Shown here: piece by piece, positions 60,375-64,000 of the stretch | Layout: each line of letters starts with the position of its first letter | How positions within the stretch are numbered: the first letter of the stretch is position 1 | Source of the DNA: Streptomyces sp. NBC_01429 | GTDB lineage: Bacteria; Actinomycetota; Actinomycetes; Streptomycetales; Streptomycetaceae | Direction: 5' to 3' | Assembly: GCF_036231945.1 (NCBI RefSeq) | Contig: NZ_CP109599.1 | Span: forward strand, 3,256,501 to 3,320,500 | DNA: 64,000 nucleotides | Notes under the pieces: model-generated | Seen by the model: the letters and a program-made list of their open reading frames with translations, nothing else | What the model was told of the DNA's origin: nothing | Databases searched by the model: none | Position numbers and translations under genes: made by a program

Positions 60375-61312
60375 CCGGCGCCTCCACCACCTGATACGGC
60401 GGACGCCGCACGACGGGCGCGCAGGCGGCGCAGCATGCGCGCGTCCTCGAAGCCGACGGAACGGGCGGCGGCGTCGACCGTCGCCCCGTGGCTGATGAGG
60501 TGCTGGGCGCGTTCGAGCCGCAGGGTCTGCTGGTAGCGCAGTGGGGTGAGCCCGGTGGCGCGGCCGAAGAGGCGGGTGAGGGTGCGTTCGCTCACGCCGA
60601 CGGCCGAGGCCAGGGCGGGGAGGGGGAGGGGACGGTCGAAGCGGGCGTCGATGAGGTCCTGGGCGCGGTGCACGGTGTCGTCCACGTGGGACCGGTGCCG
60701 GAGCATCGCGCTGGACTGCGGCTCATGGCCGTTGCGGCGGGCGTAGACGACCATCTCCCGGGCCACCCGGGCGGCGACGGCCGGGCCGTGCCGGGCCGCG
60801 ACCAGGTACAGCGCCAGATCGACGCCGCTGGCGATCCCGGCCGAGGTGATCACCCGGTCGTCGGCGGTGAACAGGACGTCGCGGACGACCACCGCCCCGG
60901 GGTGGCGCCTGGCCAGCTCGTCCTGCACGCCGTGGTGGGTGGTGCAGTGGCGGCCGTCGAGCAGCCCGGCCCGGCCGAGCGCGTCCGCTCCGGCGCAGAC
61001 ACTGGCCACCGTCCCGCCCCCGGCGTGGTGCTCCCGCAGGACCTGGAGGGAGGCGGCGCCGATGGCGGGGCTGTCGGCCAGGGTGCCGGCCCGCCAGCCG
61101 GGCACCACGATCAGATCCTCGGGCCCCAGGTCGGGCCAGTCGACCCCGGCCACCAGCGGCAGCCCCTGGGCGGTGGGGACCTGCGGCTGCTCGGCGACGT
61201 AGGCGAGCGTGTACGGGTACCCGAAGTCGGCCGCGGTGGAAAAGACCTGGGCGGGTCCCGCCAGGTCCAGCAGATGGACTCCGGGCACCAGGAAGAAGAC
61301 GATGTGGCTCAC
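60362..61312 (-). CDS. GlxA-family (DJ-1/PfpI plus AraC) regulator
   Basis: A 316-aa regulator. The N-terminal DJ-1/PfpI domain (about 1-170) has VFFLVPGVHLLDLAGPAQVF and SVCAGADALGRAGLLDG with the elbow Cys; the C-terminal AraC pair of HTHs includes LPALASAVGVSERTLTRLF and VDAAARSVGFEDARMLRR. The end of the second HTH region is short. GTG 61312 starts the protein in the first copy region of a 21-bp repeat. The isochorismatase gene lies 72 bp upstream on the same strand and is the likely target or operon partner. Confidence 0.9.
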   Translation of the reverse strand: MSHIVFFLVPGVHLLDLAGPAQVFSTAADFGYPYTLAYVAEQPQVPTAQGLPLVAGVDWPDLGPEDLIVVPGWRAGTLADSPAIGAASLQVLREHHAGGGTVASVCAGADALGRAGLLDGRHCTTHHGVQDELARRHPGAVVVRDVLFTADDRVITSAGIASGVDLALYLVAARHGPAVAARVAREMVVYARRNGHEPQSSAMLRHRSHVDDTVHRAQDLIDARFDRPLPLPALASAVGVSERTLTRLFGRATGLTPLRYQQTLRLERAQHLISHGATVDAAARSVGFEDARMLRRLRARRAASAVSGGGGAGQRP

Positions 61313-61316
61313 GATT

Positions 61317-61398
61317 CGGTCATCATGCCTGACGTCACGGTCGTCGTGCCTGACGTGTCGGTCGTCATGCCGAGCGTTCGGTCGTCATGCCTGGTGTG
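61317..61398. repeat. Four 20-21-bp tandem repeats at an operon junction
   Basis: CGGTCGTCATGCCTGACGTGT-like units begin at 61317, 61338, 61359 and 61379. The last covers the stop codon of the isochorismatase gene (61385), and the first begins 5 bp upstream of the GlxA GTG start. On the minus strand each unit carries ATGACGACC or a variant. Confidence 0.85.
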
Positions 61399-61984
61399 CC
61401 GCCGCGGCCTCCAGCTGGTCGACCGTCGCGATGGTGGCGAAGCGTCCGGCGAGGGCGTACTCGGTGCGCCGGACGACCTCTTCCGCGGAGAGCGTGCGGG
61501 GGTCGGCGAGCAGCTCGGCGACGCTCCGGTCGGCGGGAGCGTCGCGGTGCGGGATGGGATTGGTCGCGGTCGCGTCGATGACGAAGGTGACCTGGTGGCC
61601 GAGGTCGGAGGCGACGCGGGTGGTGGTCTCCACGCACTGCTCGGTGCGGATGCCGCAGACGGTGAGTTCGCGGATACCGCGCTCGGTGAGGAGCTGCTGG
61701 AGGTGGGTAGTGGTGAAGGCGTTGTGCGAGGTCTTGTGGATCAGCGGCTCCCCGTCCGCCCGCTCCAGCTCCTCCATCAGCCGGACATGGCCGAGGGCCG
61801 GGTCGAAGACGTCGCCGCTGCCGGGCTCGGTGTGCAGGACCCACACCACGAGGTCCCCGTTCCGGCGGGCGAGCCGGACCAGCCGGTTCACCTTGTCGGC
61901 GATCTTCAGGTCGGAGGTGGTCTCCCACAGCGGGCGGGCGCGGAAGGACTCCTGGACATCGATGACGATCAGTGCGCGGGTCAT
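61385..61984 (-). CDS. Isochorismatase-family cysteine hydrolase
   Basis: A 199-aa hydrolase of the isochorismatase/nicotinamidase superfamily. The catalytic Asp9 is in ALIVIDVQESF, a Lys in LIHKTSHNAFTTT and the nucleophile Cys in VCGIRTEQCVETT. Substrates in this family include isochorismate, nicotinamide, N-carbamoyl amides and peroxyureidoacrylate; nothing here fixes one. ATG 61984. It lies upstream of the GlxA-type regulator in the same orientation, separated by tandem repeats. Confidence 0.9.
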   Translation of the reverse strand: MTRALIVIDVQESFRARPLWETTSDLKIADKVNRLVRLARRNGDLVVWVLHTEPGSGDVFDPALGHVRLMEELERADGEPLIHKTSHNAFTTTHLQQLLTERGIRELTVCGIRTEQCVETTTRVASDLGHQVTFVIDATATNPIPHRDAPADRSVAELLADPRTLSAEEVVRRTEYALAGRFATIATVDQLEAAAAHQA

Positions 61985-62098
61985 GCCCCCAAGCCTGAGC
62001 GGCGGGGGCGGTACGGGACAGGCCGCATCGGGTCGGGCGGCGGACCGATCCGGTCAGCGGTGGGCCGCGGCGGGTCAGGCGGTGGGACGGACAGTGGG

Positions 62099-62130
62099 GC
62101 TCCCGTGCGGGCGACGCCCCGCACGGGAGC
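62099..62130. terminator. Perfect 13-bp hairpin
   Basis: GCTCCCGTGCGGG (62099-62111) pairs with 62118-62130 over a 6-nt loop. No complete gene ends nearby on the plus strand, so it may belong to a lost gene. Confidence 0.5.
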
Positions 62131-62245
62131 CGGGCCTGACACCGGGCCGGAGCCGGGCCGGTGTCGGGCCGGTGTCAGGCCTCACACCGGGCCGCGGAAC
62201 GAGCTGAGCGCCTTCGGCCTCCACATCGCCCACGACACCTACGAC

Positions 62246-62455
62246 ATGGAGCTGACCGGCGACGGCGGTGAGTCGGTGTGCGGCGGGTACGGACACACCC
62301 TGGCGTGGCTGCCGCTGGCCACCGCCAACCGCAACCCCGCCACGGCCGAGTTCGTGTACGGCACGGATGATGAGGACGCCGCCTTCGAGGACTGCACCAT
62401 CCGGCCCGTGCTCGCGCTCTCACCACCCTCCGCCCTCGGCTCGCCGTCTTCGTAA
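62246..62455 (+). pseudogene. Small reading frame, probably a gene remnant
   Basis: From ATG 62246 the frame encodes about 69 residues with coding-like third-position GC: MELTGDGGESVCGGYG, LPLATANRNPATAEF and GTDDEDAAFEDCTIRP. The same frame reads sensibly upstream (FGLHIAHDTYD) without a start. There is no ribosome site and the surroundings carry inverted and tandem repeats, so it is likely a leftover of a longer gene. I recognise no family. Confidence 0.3.
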
Positions 62456-62457
62456 TA

Positions 62458-62514
62458 GCTTCGTGCGCTCACGATGGCTTCGTGCGCCCACGATGGCTTC
62501 GTGCGCTCACCCGG
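62458..62514. repeat. Three 19-bp tandem repeats
   Basis: GCTTCGTGCGCTCACGATG recurs at 62458-62476, 62477-62495 (one change) and 62496-62514 (changes in the last four bases). The block ends 31 bp before the AraC-type stop. Confidence 0.85.
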
Positions 62515-62544
62515 CCCGGCGCCCTACGAGGTCGGACGCCATGG

Positions 62545-63435
62545 TCACCCCTGCTCCCGCTCCACCGGGAGCCACAACTCGGCCTCCGCTTCGGTCTTGT
62601 CCGGCGACAGCTGTGTGCGCAGGATCTCCGGGCCGGGTCGGCCGCGGTACGGGTTCGACGGGAACCACTCCGTGAACACGTCCCGCCACAGCTCCTGGAT
62701 GGCCTGCGGCGCGGGCCCGGAGGTGGTGAAGACCGCCCAGGTACCGGCCGGGACAGCCAGGGCGGTCGTGCCCTCGGGCAGGGTGCTGGACTCGGCCTCA
62801 GGCACGGCCCCGGACGTGATCACCCCGTGGTAGTAGTCGAGTTCGGTGCCCTCGGCGCGGCTCGGGTCCAGATCGTCGCAGACCGCGACGATGCCCCGCG
62901 GCTGCTGGTCCGACAGCTTCTCCAGGCGCTCCAGAGTCGCCGGTTCCATGGCGCGGACGAAGTCGATGATCGCCTGGTTCGGCCCCGCGTGCACCAGTGG
63001 CACCCGGGCCTTGAGGCCGACGACGGAAAAGGCCGGCCGGTCCACTACGCGATAGCGCATGCTGCTGTTCCCTTCAACGGTGAGACGGAAGGTCAACCGG
63101 GGCTGAGAGACGAGCGCACAACCGGTGCGCCGGGCCTCGCCGGGCCCGACACCGTGCATGGCGCGGAACGCACGCGCGAACGCCTCCCCCGAGCCGTAGC
63201 CGTAACGCACCGCGATCTCCAGCAGCGAGTCACGCCCTACGAGCACCTCGGCGCCCGCGACGGTGAGCCGCCTGCGCCGGACGTACTCCGACAGCGGCAC
63301 GCCCGCCAACGCGGAGAACATCCGGCGCAGGTGGTACTCCGAGGTGGCCGCGGTGCGCGCCAGCCCGGCCACGTCCATGGGCTGGTCGAGATGGTGCTCG
63401 ATGTGTTCCATGACCTGGTTGAGCCGCTCCAGCAC
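62545..63435 (-). CDS. AraC-type regulator with GyrI-like effector domain
   Basis: A 296-aa regulator of the SoxS/Rob-BmrR style. N-terminal AraC HTHs (about 5-105: MDVAGLARTAATSEYHLRRMF and LLEIAVRYGYGSGEAFARAFRAMHG) are followed by a GyrI-like small-molecule-binding domain (about 125-290, with YRVVDRPAFSVVGL and a late TWAVFTTSGPAPQAIQELWRDVFTEWFPSN). Such proteins respond to drugs or toxic compounds. GTG 63435 has AAGGAG 8 nt upstream. The substrate and target genes are not visible. Confidence 0.92.
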   Translation of the reverse strand: MLERLNQVMEHIEHHLDQPMDVAGLARTAATSEYHLRRMFSALAGVPLSEYVRRRRLTVAGAEVLVGRDSLLEIAVRYGYGSGEAFARAFRAMHGVGPGEARRTGCALVSQPRLTFRLTVEGNSSMRYRVVDRPAFSVVGLKARVPLVHAGPNQAIIDFVRAMEPATLERLEKLSDQQPRGIVAVCDDLDPSRAEGTELDYYHGVITSGAVPEAESSTLPEGTTALAVPAGTWAVFTTSGPAPQAIQELWRDVFTEWFPSNPYRGRPGPEILRTQLSPDKTEAEAELWLPVEREQG

Positions 63436-63538
63436 GCCCGGTCTCCTTCCCCTTCTGACATCACCAAGTTAGGAACCGCACCCCCTGCCGGACCCGACAT
63501 CCTGTGCCCGATCAAGTCGGGTGCGCACGGCCGCTCGG

Positions 63539-63715
63539 TCACCGCCGACCGGCCGCCGGTCCCTCCTCGGCACCGTCCGCACAGGCTTCCGCGTCCTCCG
63601 GCGGGGGCATGCGCTCGGGCGTCCCCGTGAACATCAGCGCACCGGCGAGCGCGCCCAGGCAGATCGCCGTCACGATGAAGTCCCAGACCGGCCCCCCGGC
63701 TCCGGGCCGCGTCAC
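63539..63715 (-). CDS. Small single-span membrane protein
   Basis: A 58-aa protein from GTG 63715, overlapping the stop of the upstream ATPase gene by 4 nt (GTGA), so it is translationally coupled. It has one membrane segment (WDFIVTAICLGALAGALMFTG) and an acidic/Pro-rich tail (PPPEDAEACADGAEEG). I recognise no family. Coupling to a GHKL ATPase suggests membrane anchoring of a signalling protein, which is inference. Confidence 0.65.
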   Translation of the reverse strand: MTRPGAGGPVWDFIVTAICLGALAGALMFTGTPERMPPPEDAEACADGAEEGPAAGRR

Positions 63716-64000
63716 GCGGCCCCCAGGAGAGTGGGCTTGGCGAGGGTGAACCACACGGCCTTGTGCCGGGGTACGCATCCCCCGTGCACCACCGCGCCCC
63801 ACGCCCACGCCAAGCTCTCGACCAGCAGCAACCCCCGTCCGCCCACGCCACCGTACGAGTCCGCGCCGGATGCGGGTACGGGTACGGACGCGGTCACGGG
63901 CAGCGCCCAGGGCGCGTCGTCCGCCACACAGACGGTGACCCGCTTACGGTCCACGGTCACGTGCACGCGGATGAACGGCGTCGCGGTGTGCCGGTGCGCG
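63712..64000 (-). CDS. RsbW-like ATPase-domain protein (partial, runs off the window)
   Basis: The last 95 residues of a GHKL-type ATPase protein; the N terminus lies beyond the window edge. Visible are the G2-type motif GGVGGRGLLLVESLAWAWG and a C-terminal KAVWFTLAKPTLLGAA, the pattern of Streptomyces anti-sigma-type ATPases such as that at 30980-31477. The N-box is not in the window. A small membrane protein gene overlaps its stop. Confidence 0.75.
   Translation of the reverse strand, partial: AHRHTATPFIRVHVTVDRKRVTVCVADDAPWALPVTASVPVPASGADSYGGVGGRGLLLVESLAWAWGAVVHGGCVPRHKAVWFTLAKPTLLGAA

Larger units (their letters stand above)
61985..62544. other. Intergenic region with hairpins and a gene scrap
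   Basis: This 560-bp gap has a perfect hairpin (62099-62130), a further GC-rich inverted repeat (around 62133-62182, CCTGACACCGG facing CCGGTGTCAGG), a doubtful reading frame (62246-62455) and three 19-bp repeats (62458-62514). It looks like a site of past rearrangement. Confidence 0.5.

Noticed and set aside
1..64000. tRNA or rRNA genes, insertion sequences or prophage
   Set aside because: I found no cloverleaf-like sequence, no ribosomal RNA core, no transposase, integrase or phage structural gene in any of the frames.

Overview
The window looks like chromosomal DNA of a Streptomyces or close relative. GC is very high with strong third-position bias, GTG and TTG starts are frequent, and two genes carry the rare TTA leucine codon. 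Recognisable Streptomyces regulators lie side by side: an XRE/DUF397 pair (Scr1/Scr2 type), AfsR-AfsS-AfsK with a KbpA-like neighbour, and a DmdR1-type iron regulator next to a SIS-domain enzyme. The gene order resembles, from memory, the S. coelicolor SCO4380s-SCO4440s region. I see no rRNA, tRNA, CRISPR array, transposase or prophage gene.

Layout. 1-3.9 kb: tail of an unidentified gene, a 16-bp repeat array, the Scr1/Scr2-like pair and a sodium:solute symporter with a TTA codon. 3.9-11.3 kb (minus): ADP-ribosylglycohydrolase, DUF418 membrane protein, FbiC (F420 precursor FO synthase), a secreted GDSL hydrolase and an F420-type luciferase-like oxidoreductase. 11.5-13.1 kb: exported PHP-domain hydrolase. 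13.5-22.2 kb: afsR, afsS, a second exported mini-protein sharing the AfsS repeat, two small hypothetical genes, afsK and a VOC-family gene in the kbpA position. 22.2-30.9 kb: a DnaA-box-like cluster, two TetR regulators, redox enzymes, a hydrolase, two decayed genes (MFS transporter, GlxA/AraC regulator), an M48 protease and a TPR-like protein.

30.9-38.5 kb: signalling genes (RsbW-like ATPase, EF-hand protein, STAS antagonist, sigma-70-family factor coupled to a zinc-finger anti-sigma-like protein), then purU and a lipoprotein binding protein. 38.5-45.5 kb: a DATQF-repeat membrane protein, a TPR regulator with a TTA codon, a prim-pol domain protein and a two-gene ABC exporter. 45.6-52.8 kb: hydrolase, dmdR1-like repressor, NagS-like SIS enzyme with a possible DasR site, carbonic anhydrase plus SulP transporter, and a PAS protein. 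52.9-64 kb: a small transcribed-looking leader with an extreme Shine-Dalgarno sequence, pdxH, a citrate synthase paralogue, EamA/LysR divergent pair, a MurJ paralogue, a secreted metalloprotease, GlxA and isochorismatase genes, an AraC/GyrI-like regulator and a partial ATPase.

How the parts fit. The left third is dominated by switches for secondary metabolism. In the known AfsK system the kinase phosphorylates AfsR, which activates afsS; KbpA restrains AfsK. The unexplained element is the exported peptide right behind afsS, which repeats the same D-[S/G]-H-V-T pentad immediately after its signal peptidase site. Other less explained features are the DnaA-box-like cluster upstream of kbpA and the promoter/super-SD/12-codon unit at 52976-53203.
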